DNA of 64,000 nucleotides from Photobacterium leiognathi (GTDB taxonomy: Bacteria > Pseudomonadota > Gammaproteobacteria > Enterobacterales > Vibrionaceae), in contig NZ_CP131599.1 of assembly GCF_030685535.1 (NCBI RefSeq), positions 1,240,001-1,304,000 on the forward strand, written 5' to 3'. Both the position numbers and the translations under genes were made by a program. Below, piece by piece: positions 35,191 to 45,433 of this stretch. Within the stretch, counting starts at the first letter, position 1. Each line of letters begins with the position of its first letter. The notes beneath the pieces were generated by a model, which saw nothing but the letters and a program-made list of their open reading frames with translations, did no database searches and was not told where the DNA came from.

Positions 35191-36450
35191 CTAAGTAACT
35201 TTTGAAGGTGCTTTTTTAATAACTTCAACACCATTTTCTGACGCTTCATTATTGCTGTGTTCACTTAATACTTCAGCCAATGTTGAACGTGATAAACGCC
35301 CGGTTACTTGTCCATCAGCATCAACAACAGGTAATGGGTGATCGCTGTCTAAGGTTTCTGGGATCACCGTTTCAAGTAGTGCGTCAGTTGACACCGCAGG
35401 CACATCTTCCAGCATCGATGCATCAATCGCATTGTCGTACTCAGACTCTTTCACACCATCCAATGTTTCTTGGGTGATCACGCCTTGGTAACCTTGCTGA
35501 TCAATGTAATAAGCAAAATCATCTTTTGCTTTTCGCATTTGAGTAACAGCTTCACCGATCGTTTCTGCTGAAATACGCACCACTTGTGGCTTCATCACCG
35601 TTTCAACTGTTAACGCACGAGCGCGATTAACGTCTTTAACGAATGCTTCCACATAATCATCTGCCGGATTAAGCAAGATATCGACAGGTTTACCCTGTTG
35701 CACCAATACTCCATCACGCAGAATGGCGATACGATCACCTAATCGAAGTGCTTCATCTAAATCGTGGGTAATAAAGACAATGGTTTTGTGGAGCTTTTCT
35801 TGTAGCTCTATTAACTGATCTTGCATCTCACTACGGATCAGTGGATCAAGCGCAGAGAAGGCTTCATCCATTAACAAGATTTCTGCATCAGTACATAAAG
35901 CACGTGCTAAACCAACACGCTGCTGCTGACCACCAGAAAGATTGGCAGGGTAACTGCTTTCGTAACCGCTTAGCCCCACCGTTTCTAGCCACTCTTTAGC
36001 TTTATTTTGCCACTCTGATTTACTAACACCTTGCACTTGTAAACCATAACCAACATTTTGCAGCACCGTTCGGTGTGGCATTAAGCCAAAACGTTGGAAT
36101 ACCATCGACATTTTATGACGGCGGAAGTCTTGAAGCTCTTTTTCATTGAGGGACATAACATCAGTTCCCTCAATTTCAATAACACCTTCAGTCGGATCAA
36201 TTAAGCGATTAAAGTGTCGGATCAAGGTAGATTTACCTGAACCTGATAAGCCCATAATCACAAAAATTTCACCGGGAAAAATATCTAAATTGATATCACT
36301 TAAGCCAACTGTGTGACCTGTTTTTGCTAAGATTTCGTCTTTTGATGCACCATCTTTAACCTGTTGAACCACTTTCTTATCGTTTGGCCCAAACACTTTA
36401 TAAAGGTTTTTAACTCGGATAAGAGGCGACTGCTTTGATGCTGAAATCAT
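35191..36450 (-). CDS. proV: Glycine betaine/proline ABC transporter ATP-binding protein
   Basis: 419 residues. Walker A is GLSGSGKST, the signature is LSGGQQQRVGLARAL, Walker B is EILLMDEAFSALDP, and the switch His is FITHDLDEA. Two C-terminal CBS-type segments (about 290-410) sense ionic strength in this family. ProV powers osmolyte import with ProW and ProX. Its start overlaps the proW stop by 4 bp, so the two are translationally coupled. The gene itself is intact. Confidence 0.97.
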   Translation of the reverse strand: MISASKQSPLIRVKNLYKVFGPNDKKVVQQVKDGASKDEILAKTGHTVGLSDINLDIFPGEIFVIMGLSGSGKSTLIRHFNRLIDPTEGVIEIEGTDVMSLNEKELQDFRRHKMSMVFQRFGLMPHRTVLQNVGYGLQVQGVSKSEWQNKAKEWLETVGLSGYESSYPANLSGGQQQRVGLARALCTDAEILLMDEAFSALDPLIRSEMQDQLIELQEKLHKTIVFITHDLDEALRLGDRIAILRDGVLVQQGKPVDILLNPADDYVEAFVKDVNRARALTVETVMKPQVVRISAETIGEAVTQMRKAKDDFAYYIDQQGYQGVITQETLDGVKESEYDNAIDASMLEDVPAVSTDALLETVIPETLDSDHPLPVVDADGQVTGRLSRSTLAEVLSEHSNNEASENGVEVIKKAPSKVT

Positions 36451-37341
36451 GAACGACCTCCTAGATGTTGTTGACTACGCTTGGCATAACTTTGAGAAAT
36501 ACGATCGAAAATAATTGCAAGCGCAACAATAGCTAAACCATTTAATAAACCTAAGGTGAAGTACTGATTGGTAATGGATTTCAATACCGGTTGTCCTAAC
36601 CCTTTCACCCCGATCATCGATGCAATCACCACCATGGCTAATGCCATCATGATCGTTTGGTTAATACCCGCCATAATATTTGGCATCGCCAGCGGCATTT
36701 GTACCCCAAACAAGCGTTGCATTGGGCTAGCACCATAAGCGGTTGCTGCCTCCAACACTTCTTCATCAACCAAGCGGATACCAAGGTTGGTTAAGCGGAT
36801 CACTGGCGGTACCGCATAAATCACCACTGCAATTAAACCTGGGATTTTACCAATTCCTAATAACATAACGACGGGGATCAAATAAACGAATGCAGGCATG
36901 GTCTGCATTACATCCAATAGTGGCGTAACAATTCGCTGAACTCTGTCAGAACGTGCCATTGCAATACCTATTGGTATACCAATACCGATTGCCACCAGCG
37001 TGGAAACTAAAATTATACTCATCGTCCGCATGGTGTTATCCCACATGCCAAAAAAGCCGATGAATAAGAAAGAAAGCACAACCCCTAATGATAACTTCCA
37101 TGATCGACTTGCAACGTAAGCAATAGCTGCAAGGATGGCGATCACTAACCACCAAGGTGTTGCAAGTAATAATTTTTCAAACCAGATGAGAAAAGAAAGA
37201 AGAGGATCGAAAAAAGATTCGATTGTATCGCCATATTCTCGAGAAAATGAACGGTAAGCACCATCCAATGTTTTACGAATTTCAACTAACTGAGCACGCT
37301 CAAGTTGCGGAAAGCTCGGTTAACCATGATTTATCTGACAT
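36447..37341 (-). pseudogene. proW: Glycine betaine/proline ABC permease, frameshifted near start
   Basis: The main frame (from TTG 37268) encodes the permease with about seven helices and the ATPase-contact loop EAATAYGASPMQRLFGVQMP. Upstream, ATG 37341 begins MSDKSWLTE, which fits the family start, but that frame soon meets TGA. Removing one base at about 37314 (CTTT to TTT on the coding strand) joins them as MSDKSWLTEFPQLERAQLVE, giving 297 residues, a normal length. So the gene carries a one-base insertion, or the sequence has an error. TTG at 37268 would give a shorter protein without the N-terminal tail. Confidence 0.8.
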
Positions 37342-37401
37342 AAATGTTATCCATACATACTACAGCTATTTACCACTTGTGCTATATCCTTAGCAAAGTG
37401 A

Positions 37402-37430
37402 CTACAGTGGCAGTTTTGCCGCCACTGTAG
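37402..37430 (-). other. Intercistronic hairpin between proX and proW
   Basis: CTACAGTGGC (37402-37411) pairs perfectly with GCCACTGTAG (37421-37430). There is no T-run, so it more likely protects the proX mRNA 3' end, giving excess binding protein, than terminates. Confidence 0.55.
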
Positions 37431-37439
37431 ACGTATTAA

Positions 37440-38441
37440 TTACAGATCTGCTAAAGCGCCACGCACTCTATCTGCAACTTCAGGAGAGACCCATTTAACC
37501 CAAATATCTTCGTGATTTGTTAATACTTCTTCCATTACCGCTTCACCATCAGCTTGGTTATCTTCCATCCATGCTAATAGGCTATTCATTTGCGTGTTTG
37601 TGAAAGAACGCTTACCTAAGTATTCCACCGCTGCTGGCGAACGTTTAGCAAACGACGTTGTGATCACAGTGTCGACATTTGATGGCGGATACATAGAGAC
37701 TTTTGGATCAACACACTCGGTATTGGTCAAACACTCTTTAAAGTACTTAGCATCAATGCCTGAGCCAAAATCTACTTTCACCATTTTGTACTTGCCCAGT
37801 ACTGCTGTTGGTGCCCAGTAATAACCAAACCATGCTTCACCACGCTCATACGCTTTTGCAATAGAGCCCGATAAACCAGCACCTGAACCTGGATCAATCA
37901 GTTCAAATCCAGCGTCTTCTAGTTTTAACGCTTCAAACAAGTTACCTGCTGATATCTGGCAGTTCCAGCCTGCTGGACAGTTATAAAATGCCGATTTATC
38001 ATCATCTTCTGGATGTTTGAAAAGCTTGGCATTTTTCTTGATGCCTTCAATGGTTGCCAAGCTTGGATCTTTTTTCACCATGTACTCTGGAACCCAAAAA
38101 CCTTCTTCACCGCCATCAGAGAAACTTTTACCAGCGTATAAAATGCGCCCTTCTTCCACACCACGATCCAGTGCAGCCTTCATCGAGTTACTCCAAAATT
38201 CAGGAGCAATATCCGGTTCACCTTTTTCAACCATGGATGTACCCGTTGGCATCGTATCACCTGGTACTAAATCAGTTTCACAACCGTAACCATGTTGCAA
38301 AATAAATCTATCGACATTGGCAAGAAGTGTTGCTGAGTTCCAATTCATATCAGCGATCGTGACTTTCCCACATTCACTTGCATATGCTTTAGTCGCTGAA
38401 ATCGCTGTTAACAATACTGTTGCAGCTAGGAGCTTTCGCAT
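37440..38441 (-). CDS. proX: Glycine betaine/proline-binding periplasmic protein
   Basis: 333 residues from ATG 38441, preceded by AAGGA; the frame opens earlier at 38459. A signal peptide (MRKLLAATVLLTAISATKAYA) leads to a mature OpuAC-type binding domain with VTIADMNWNSATLLANVD, an aromatic ligand pocket (GYYWAPTA, WFGYYW) and disulfide cysteines. It is first in the proX-proW-proV operon and carries osmolyte to ProW. Confidence 0.96.
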   Translation of the reverse strand: MRKLLAATVLLTAISATKAYASECGKVTIADMNWNSATLLANVDRFILQHGYGCETDLVPGDTMPTGTSMVEKGEPDIAPEFWSNSMKAALDRGVEEGRILYAGKSFSDGGEEGFWVPEYMVKKDPSLATIEGIKKNAKLFKHPEDDDKSAFYNCPAGWNCQISAGNLFEALKLEDAGFELIDPGSGAGLSGSIAKAYERGEAWFGYYWAPTAVLGKYKMVKVDFGSGIDAKYFKECLTNTECVDPKVSMYPPSNVDTVITTSFAKRSPAAVEYLGKRSFTNTQMNSLLAWMEDNQADGEAVMEEVLTNHEDIWVKWVSPEVADRVRGALADL

Positions 38442-38459
38442 AAATATTATCCTTATCAT

Positions 38460-38772
38460 TTATATCGAATCGACAAGCGCACAATATCAAAATCTTCATG
38501 AATTCAATCTGCGCTTAAAATCACCTAAAGAAGCAATTTATTATGCTAATTTCTTTAGTAGTCTAAACAATATAAACCATAAAGAGCAAATTTATTAACA
38601 ATAAACAAGCAAACTGACAAACTTATAAACATAAGACATTTTCTTGTTACATTTATAATCACTGTAACGATGCCCTGCTGTTCCTCATGCTTAATAAAGA
38701 TAATTCTTTATCGTTTTCATCGCCCAATTTACTTATGATGGGATCAGTTTTAAATCTGTAATGGAAATGATG
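38460..38772. other. Divergent promoter region proX / Cof-type phosphatase
   Basis: About 300 bp, very AT-rich, with no gene on either strand. It should carry the osmotically regulated proX promoter. I cannot place -10 and -35 boxes with confidence. Confidence 0.4.
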
Positions 38773-39594
38773 ATGTACAAATTAGTTGCACTTGATATGG
38801 ATGGCACTTTGCTTAATTCTGACGGTACTATTTCTGCAGAAAATAAAGCCGCGATTAGCGCAGCTCGTGAGCAAGGTGTCTCAATTGTTTTAGCTTCTGG
38901 TCGCCCATTAGAAGGGATGACATGGGCACTCAATGAGCTGAATATGACTAGCGCTAATGATTATGTGCTCAGCTACAATGCCTCTCTCATTCAACGTGTT
39001 GAAAATAAAGAAATCATTCGCAGTGAAACTCTAACTGGTGCTGATGCAAAACATATCGCCTCTCTTGCTCATGACTTAGATATTCACATACATGCCTTTA
39101 CTCGTCGCCAAGGCTTAATCACGCCTGAAAATAATTACTACACAGATCACGAAGCAAAAATTAACGGCCTTGAAATTACAGTTGAAGATTTTGCAACACT
39201 AGATAACGATGAAGAAGTCATGAAAGTGATGATGATTGAAGAGCCAGAACGTCTTTCAGCAGCCATTGCACAATTACCTGCAGAATTATATGAACGCTAT
39301 ACCATTGTACAAAGTGCCCCTTTCTTCTTGGAATTCATGAACCCGAAAAGCAATAAAGGTACTGGCGTTGAAGCGCTTGCAAAATACTTAGACATCAAAC
39401 AAAGCGAAGTAATTTGTATGGGCGATGCAGGTAATGATCACCATATGATTGAGTATGCGGGTTTAGGTGTGGCAATGGGTAATGCTACTGACGCTACCAA
39501 AGCGCTTGCTAATTACATTACCGATACCAACAACAATGCAGGTGTGCTCAAGGTAATCCAAAAATTCATCTTAGATGAAAAGAACGCTCACTAA
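38773..39594 (+). CDS. Cof-type HAD-IIB sugar phosphatase, YidA-like
   Basis: 273 residues from ATG 38773, chosen because GGA at 38763 lies seven bases before it; an alternative start is 38761. Motif I VALDMDGTLLNSDG, motif II VLASGRP, the conserved Lys in KSNKGTGVEAL, and motif IV GDAGNDHHMIEYAGLGVAMGN are all present. Such enzymes dephosphorylate sugar phosphates in the cytoplasm; YidA acts on several. It is a single gene with a shared terminator. Confidence 0.93.
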   Translation: MYKLVALDMDGTLLNSDGTISAENKAAISAAREQGVSIVLASGRPLEGMTWALNELNMTSANDYVLSYNASLIQRVENKEIIRSETLTGADAKHIASLAHDLDIHIHAFTRRQGLITPENNYYTDHEAKINGLEITVEDFATLDNDEEVMKVMMIEEPERLSAAIAQLPAELYERYTIVQSAPFFLEFMNPKSNKGTGVEALAKYLDIKQSEVICMGDAGNDHHMIEYAGLGVAMGNATDATKALANYITDTNNNAGVLKVIQKFILDEKNAH

Positions 39595-39616
39595 TCACAG
39601 CTAAAATTAGATATAA

Positions 39617-39652
39617 AAAAACGCTATTTCTAGTGATAGAAATAGCGTTTTT
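39617..39652. terminator. Bidirectional terminator
   Basis: AAAAACGCTATTTCTA (39617-39632) pairs perfectly with TAGAAATAGCGTTTTT (39637-39652), 16 bp, loop GTGA. It serves both convergent genes. Confidence 0.9.
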
Positions 39653-39667
39653 CTTTAAAAGAAATAA

Positions 39668-40087
39668 TTAGCCAGCTAACGCAACTTTATTTACGTCAAT
39701 CGTACGCTCTGACCAATCTTTATCAACTTCACCGCTGATCACTAGTTTAGTTGTTGGTGTTGCATTCACACCATTCCAATCTTTGTGATCAATTTCTACC
39801 TTGATCTCACCAGTGCTGTCTTTGAACATGTAGTCTTCATCACCTAGTGATGTTGTGATGTAACCAGTTAGCTCAACAACCGCATCATCGTTTGCTTCTT
39901 TCGCTTGGTTTACTGTTGTAATTGCAGGAACTGCTGAAGGCCCAGTAAAACCACCTTGAACAGGCTGAACTGTTGTCGCTGGCCCAGTAAAGCCGCCTTG
40001 TGCTGGTTGAGCAGGCGCAGCGGTTGTAGCAGCCATAGCTGACGTTGAAGCAAGAACAAAAGCAGAAACAACTAAGAATTTTTTCAT
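39668..40087 (-). CDS. YgiW/YdeI-family periplasmic OB-fold protein
   Basis: 139 residues. A signal peptide (MKKFLVVSAFVLASTSAMA) precedes a Pro/Gly linker with two copies of QGGFTGP. The BOF domain follows (AKEANDDAVVELTGYITTSL, then GDEDYMFKDSTGEIKVEID and KLVISGEVDKDW). Family members (YgiW, YdeI) bind stress ligands in the periplasm and help tolerance to peroxide or cationic peptides. Single-gene unit; two adjacent ATGs (40090, 40087) are possible starts. Confidence 0.92.
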   Translation of the reverse strand: MKKFLVVSAFVLASTSAMAATTAAPAQPAQGGFTGPATTVQPVQGGFTGPSAVPAITTVNQAKEANDDAVVELTGYITTSLGDEDYMFKDSTGEIKVEIDHKDWNGVNATPTTKLVISGEVDKDWSERTIDVNKVALAG

Positions 40088-40298
40088 CATCTTTTACCGA
40101 TTTATGGGTATCTAACCGTGGTATCGACACAATTGAGTTCAGCTACCATGCTTAAAATACGCAGATTATCTACTACTTACTAATTAGATATAATCTACAC
40201 CTAATTATCATTTATAGGAATAATATCATGTGAGATCTCAATTAAATGTGAAATCACATTCTAAAATCGTGACAATATATTTCGTTGCAGGATTAGAT

Positions 40299-40913
40299 TT
40301 ACTTCTTCAATGCAAATGAGGTTAAAAATACATCAACGACGGTATTAATGTTCTCTTCTACTTTTTCACCTTCACATAATGGTGCTAATTCCATCATTTG
40401 TGTACTAAAAAACAAACCTTGGAATAAACTCGTATAAATATTAGTAAGCAAACTAACATCTTTATCAACAATCGCTTTTGCTTCTATCGCTAACTTAAAC
40501 CACTCTGCAATTGCATTAGTACTGTACAGATCTTTCACCAAATTCTTTGCGAGTTCTGGCTGGCGAATAAACTCCATCACGATGATACGAGATAATGACA
40601 TGCCATAGGTGTTATAAAGTACATCCACTTCATGGCGTGTAATTTCAACTAATTGTGCCTTTAATGGTTTTTCTTGATCAAACTGATATTGCACATTCTC
40701 ATTCACCGATTCTTGAATAATTCTAAGCACCGAGATAAACAGCGTTTCTTTACTGTCAAAGTGACGATATAGCGTACGTTTAGATACTTCTGCAACCAGT
40801 GAAATTCTATCCATATTGGCAGCAACAAAGCCGTGTTCAATAAATTCAGCTTTCGCTGCTTCAATAATCGCTAAATGTTTACGTTCTGTTTGCTTCATTA
40901 CCTTACAACCCAT
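40299..40913 (-). CDS. TetR-family repressor of an RND efflux locus
   Basis: 204 residues from ATG 40913 (AGAGGTG site). The helix-turn-helix (IIEAAKAEFIEHGFVAANMD then VSKRTLYRHFDSKETLF, residues about 15-55) is followed by an AcrR-like ligand domain. It is divergent from the RND efflux operon; the usual role is to repress that pump until an effector binds. Its partner pump gene is interrupted by a stop codon (see below). Confidence 0.92.
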   Translation of the reverse strand: MGCKVMKQTERKHLAIIEAAKAEFIEHGFVAANMDRISLVAEVSKRTLYRHFDSKETLFISVLRIIQESVNENVQYQFDQEKPLKAQLVEITRHEVDVLYNTYGMSLSRIIVMEFIRQPELAKNLVKDLYSTNAIAEWFKLAIEAKAIVDKDVSLLTNIYTSLFQGLFFSTQMMELAPLCEGEKVEENINTVVDVFLTSFALKK

Positions 40914-40954
40914 TTTCACCTCTTGTGATCCCAATCTAACATTTTGTCACAAAA

Positions 40955-40964
40955 AAGTATACTT
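40955..40964. promoter_or_regulatory. Palindrome in the TetR/RND intergenic region
   Basis: AAGTATACTT is a perfect 10-bp palindrome 42 bp upstream of the tetR start and between the divergent promoters. It is a candidate operator; binding is inference. Confidence 0.4.
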
Positions 40965-41084
40965 AGCAGTTTACAAATAGTATCCCAAACATAAAATACA
41001 CCCCAAAGTTTACTTGTTTAATCCCAAACAACTAGATGTGATATCAAATATCAATACCGTCCAATAATGGCAGTGGAGAATCCG

Positions 41085-42197
41085 GTGAAAACTCAATCAG
41101 CAATGTCCAAAGTGGCATCATTCTCATTAACTAAACTCGCAGTGAGTTTATCTGTCGCGCTTGTCGTACTGTCAGGTTGCGGCAATAAAGAAGCAGAAGA
41201 GCAAGTTAAAAAAACGATTGTTAGCCCAGCTCTTACTGAAATTGTAAAACAGCAAGCGAATACCGACTTAAGCTTTAACGGTGTTGTTCGCTCAGCACAA
41301 CGAGCCGATCTGTCTTTCCAGGTCTCTGGTCGTGTCGATCACATCTTCGTGAATGAAGGTGATCGCGTCACCAAAGGTCAACTACTCGCTAAACTCGAGC
41401 CGAAAGATGCCCAAACCGTTTTTGCTGCAGCGCAACTTGAATTAAGTGATGCAAGTAAAGCTTACCAACGTGGTAAAGCAATCTATGAAAGCAGCCAAGC
41501 TATCTCTAAAAGTGATTTAGATAAGCTAATTGTCCGCTTTGACCTTGCACGCAACCGCGTAAATGAAGCGAAGAATAAATTAGCTTATACCCAATTAGTC
41601 GCACCTTTTGACGGCATCATTGGCCGTAAATTAATTGATAACCACGTTCAAGTTCAAGCGAATAATCCAGTATTAACACTGCACAATATCGATAACTTAG
41701 AAGTGGTAATTAACATCACTGATAGCGTAATGATGTCAGGCATGACATGTAATAAAGGTGTCGCGGAAATCAACAATAACCCTGATTTACTGCTACCACT
41801 CAGCTTACGTACGTTCTCAACCCAAGCCGATCCTATTACGCAAACTTACTCTGTTGTATTAGGTATTACAGATACTAGAGGTATCAATATCTTACCGGGC
41901 ATGGCAGTGAAAGTATCGCCAGATCTTAAAGCGTGTCCTCAAGAGAATCGTAATCCGATCATCGTACCGTTAACTGCGGTTGTGCCTGATAACAAGAGCA
42001 AGCAGTTTGTTTGGGTAGTTAACAAAGACAACACGGTTGCTAAACGCTACATCAACGTCGGTAAAGTGAATAAAAACTGTATTACTGTAGTTAACGGACT
42101 GAGCGTTGGCGAGCGCATTGTGATCGCTGGCGTCTCTAAATTAAAGCCGGGTATGGAAGTGCGTCCATACACTGATAACACCCAAAATGGAGCGTAA
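41085..42197 (+). CDS. RND efflux periplasmic adaptor (membrane fusion protein)
   Basis: About 370 residues from GTG 41085, which has GGAG six bases upstream; ATG 41067 is the alternative. A lipoprotein signal (SVALVVLSGC|GNK) anchors it. The biotinyl-lipoyl (DLSFQVSGRVDHIFVNEGD) and alpha-hairpin (LELSDASKAYQRGKAIYES) regions and the barrel end (LKPGMEV) are all present. It would link the inner-membrane pump to an outer-membrane channel, which is not encoded here. The pump gene follows after 4 bp. Confidence 0.93.
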   Translation: MKTQSAMSKVASFSLTKLAVSLSVALVVLSGCGNKEAEEQVKKTIVSPALTEIVKQQANTDLSFNGVVRSAQRADLSFQVSGRVDHIFVNEGDRVTKGQLLAKLEPKDAQTVFAAAQLELSDASKAYQRGKAIYESSQAISKSDLDKLIVRFDLARNRVNEAKNKLAYTQLVAPFDGIIGRKLIDNHVQVQANNPVLTLHNIDNLEVVINITDSVMMSGMTCNKGVAEINNNPDLLLPLSLRTFSTQADPITQTYSVVLGITDTRGINILPGMAVKVSPDLKACPQENRNPIIVPLTAVVPDNKSKQFVWVVNKDNTVAKRYINVGKVNKNCITVVNGLSVGERIVIAGVSKLKPGMEVRPYTDNTQNGA

Positions 42198-42201
42198 GTA
42201 A

Positions 42202-45200
42202 ATGGATATCGCTCGCTATACCATAGCCAAGCGCACCAGTGTTTGGGTGATCATTGCGCTGATATTGCTTGGCGGCTATATCAGCTATTTAAAACTCGGT
42301 CGCTTTGAAGATCCTGAATTCGTTATCCGTCAGGCTGTTATTGTGACGCCTTATTCAGGTGCGACTTCACAAGAAGTCTCAGATGAAGTTACAGATATCA
42401 TTGAAGGGGCTGTTCAGTCACTGCAAGAGCTGAAAGAAGTTAAGTCAGTCTCTAAACAAGGGATGTCTGAAGTTACTGTTGAGATCAAACTTGAGTTCTC
42501 TAAATCTCAAGATGAACTACAACAGGTATGGGACAAACTGCGTCGTAAAGTGACCGATGTTCAGCGTATGTTACCACCGGGAGCTGATCCATCGATTGTT
42601 AATGATGACTTCTCGGATGTTTACGCCCTATTCTTTGCGGTAACAGGTGAAGGCTTTACCGATAAACAACTTCAAGATTACGTTGACTCACTGCGTCGTG
42701 AATTGGTGCTTGTACCGGGCGTGGCGAAAACGGCAACCTTGGCAGAACAACAAGAAGCGATTTTTGTTGAGATCACCAGTGAACGTTTAGCTAACTACGG
42801 CCTGTCACTTGATAACGTATTGTCAGTATTACAAAAGCAAAACATCGTAAACGTTGCTGGTAGTGTAACGGCAAACGGTATGCGCTTACCTGTGATCCCG
42901 ACACCGAATGTTGATTCATTTGAAGATCTCCGTAACCTGCAAATAGGTATTGGTGATAACCACACCGTACTGCGTTTAAGAGACATTGCAGATGTTAAGC
43001 GTGGCTACCAAGAGCCAACTAGCATGCTAATGCGTTACAACGGTGAACGTGCAATCGGTTTTGGTATCTCTAACGTGACTGGCGGTAACGTGGTTGATAT
43101 GGGTGATGCGGTTAAAGCACGTATTGCTGAGCTAGAAAGCCAACGTCCACTGGGTATGGAACTGCACGTTATCTCAATGCAGTCAGACTCTGTTCGTGAT
43201 TCGGTAGCAAACTTCATTGATAACCTGATCGCAGCTGTTGTGATCGTATTTATCGTGCTGCTGCTATTCATGGGCATTCGCTCTGGTGTGATCATCGGCT
43301 TCGTACTGCTACTGACTGTGGCAGGTACCCTATGCATCATGTTAATTGACGATATTGCCATGCAGCGTATCTCATTAGGTGCACTGATCATTGCACTAGG
43401 TATGCTAGTTGATAACGCCATTGTAGTGACCGACGGTATTCTTGTTCGTCTACAGAACAATGAAGATCGCAACATCGTGATCCCTGAAGTGGTTAATGCA
43501 ACCAAATGACCATTACTTGGCGGTACGGTTGTAGGTATCTGTGCATTTAGTGCTATCGGCCTATCACCATCCGATATGGGTGAATATGCAGGCTCACTGT
43601 TTTGGGTAATTCTTTACTCCATGCTATTAAGCTGGGTATTTGCAGTAACGGTAACACCGCTGCTGTGCCACCAGTTCTTAAAAGTAAAAGTGAAGCAACA
43701 AGATAGCCAACCAAGCAAGTTAGTGACTGGTTACAAAGGCTTACTCACTTGGGTATTAAGCCATCGTAAAACGACTGGCTTGCTACTACTGGCAACCCTT
43801 GCGGGCGCAATTTGGGGTGTGAGATTTGTACCACCAGGCTTTATGCCTGAATCACAACGCGCACAGTTTGTTGTTGATGTCTACTTACCGCAAGGTACAG
43901 ATATCATGACAACAGAAAAAACAGTGGCGAAAATTGAAGGTGATATTAAGCAAAAAGAAGGGATCAGCAATATCTCAAGCTTCATTGGCGGTGGTGGTTT
44001 ACGTTTCATGTTGACCTATGCACCTGAAGCGCGTAATCCAAGCTACGGTCAGTTACTGATTGATATTGATGATTACCGAAACATTGCGCCACTGCTTGTT
44101 GAGCTACAAACAGAGCTGGATCAAAAGTACCCTGAAGCGTCAATCAAAGTATGGAAATTCATGCTAGGTCGTGGGGGCGGTAAGAAAATAGAAGCTGGCT
44201 TCCAAGGTCCTGACAGTAAAGTATTACGTGAACTTGCGGAGCAAGCGAAAGCGATCATGTTGTCTGATCCTAACTTAATTGCAGTACAAGACGATTGGCG
44301 TCAACAAGTACCTGTTATTAAGCCAGTTTACTCAACAGAAAAAGCACAGCGCTTTGGTTTAACAAACCAAGAGATAAGCCAAGCTATCGCACAAACGTTA
44401 TCTGGCCGTAATGTCGGTGTTTACCGTGAAGGTAATGATTTGATCCCTATCGTGGTACGTGCACCAAAAGATGAGCGTACGCATGAACGTGCGATTGAAA
44501 ACACCGAAGTACATAGCCGCATGGTTAATGGACCAATTCCAGTTAATCAACTTGTTGAGTCTGTGAATGTGGTTTGGGAAGATGCGATCCTACGTCGTAT
44601 TGATCGTATTCCAACCATTTTGGTTCAAGCCGATCCTGCTCCAGGTGTACTAACTGCTGATGCGTTTAATGAGCTACGAAGCAAAATTGAGGCTATCGAA
44701 CTACCACCAGGTTACGAGCTAACATGGTACGGTGAATATAAAGCGTCTAAAGATGCTAACGAAGGTCTAGCTATTTCAGCACCATACGGGTTTGCAGCAA
44801 TGATTTTGTCGGTGATCTTTATGTTCAACGCCATAAAGCAACCACTGATCATTTGGCTAACAGCCCCACTGGCAATTATTGGTGTCACTATTGGCTTGGT
44901 AATTTTCCAAACTCCATTTGAGTTTATGGCAATCCTCGGTTTCCTAAGCTTGATTGGTATGATGGTGAAAAACGCGATTGTATTGGTGGATCAAACTGAC
45001 GTGGAGATCAAAGAAGGTAAGACGCCTTACCAAGCCATCATCGATTCAGCATTAAGCCGTGCACGCCCAGTGTTACTTGGTGCGTTCACCACCATTCTTG
45101 GTGTTGCTCCGCTGTTGGTCGATCCATTCTTCAAGAGTATGGCAGTAACCATCATGTTTGGTTTGTTGTTTGCAACAATTTTAACGCTAGTGATCATCCC

Positions 45201-45249
45201 ATTACTTTATGCAGTTCTGTTTAAAGTAAACGTTGAGCCACAAAAGTAA
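42202..45249 (+). pseudogene. RND multidrug efflux permease interrupted by TGA
   Basis: An AcrB-like H+/drug antiporter, 1,015 residues if the stop is read through. It has twelve helices and two large periplasmic loops; the first half includes ALIIALGMLVDNAIVV, whose Asp lies in the proton path. Codon 436 (43507-43509) is TGA between NATK and PLLGGT. The family has Trp here (TGG), so TGG to TGA is the likely change. The frame continues intact on both sides, so the change is recent. The pump is expected to be non-functional. The TetR and adaptor genes remain intact. Confidence 0.85.
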
Positions 45250-45272
45250 TAAGCGACAACTCATTGAAACAC

Positions 45273-45304
45273 AAAGAGCGTATAGCAATATACGCTCTTT
45301 TTTT
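45273..45304 (+). terminator. Terminator of the RND operon
   Basis: AAAGAGCGTATA (45273-45284) pairs perfectly with TATACGCTCTTT (45289-45300), loop GCAA, followed by T residues. Confidence 0.92.
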
Positions 45305-45433
45305 ATGCTTATTAGAAACCATTCATTCTTGCAATCAAACATTGTTTTCATTTGTATTGGTAGACAGAATAGAAAAATCTTGTCTATGATCATAATAAAT
45401 AATTCTTATCTCTTCTGTTGATGACAAATACCT

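Noticed and set aside
43035..43505. 156-residue minus-strand frame
   Set aside because: Antisense of the RND pump, with no ribosome site and Ser/Thr/Ile-biased composition.
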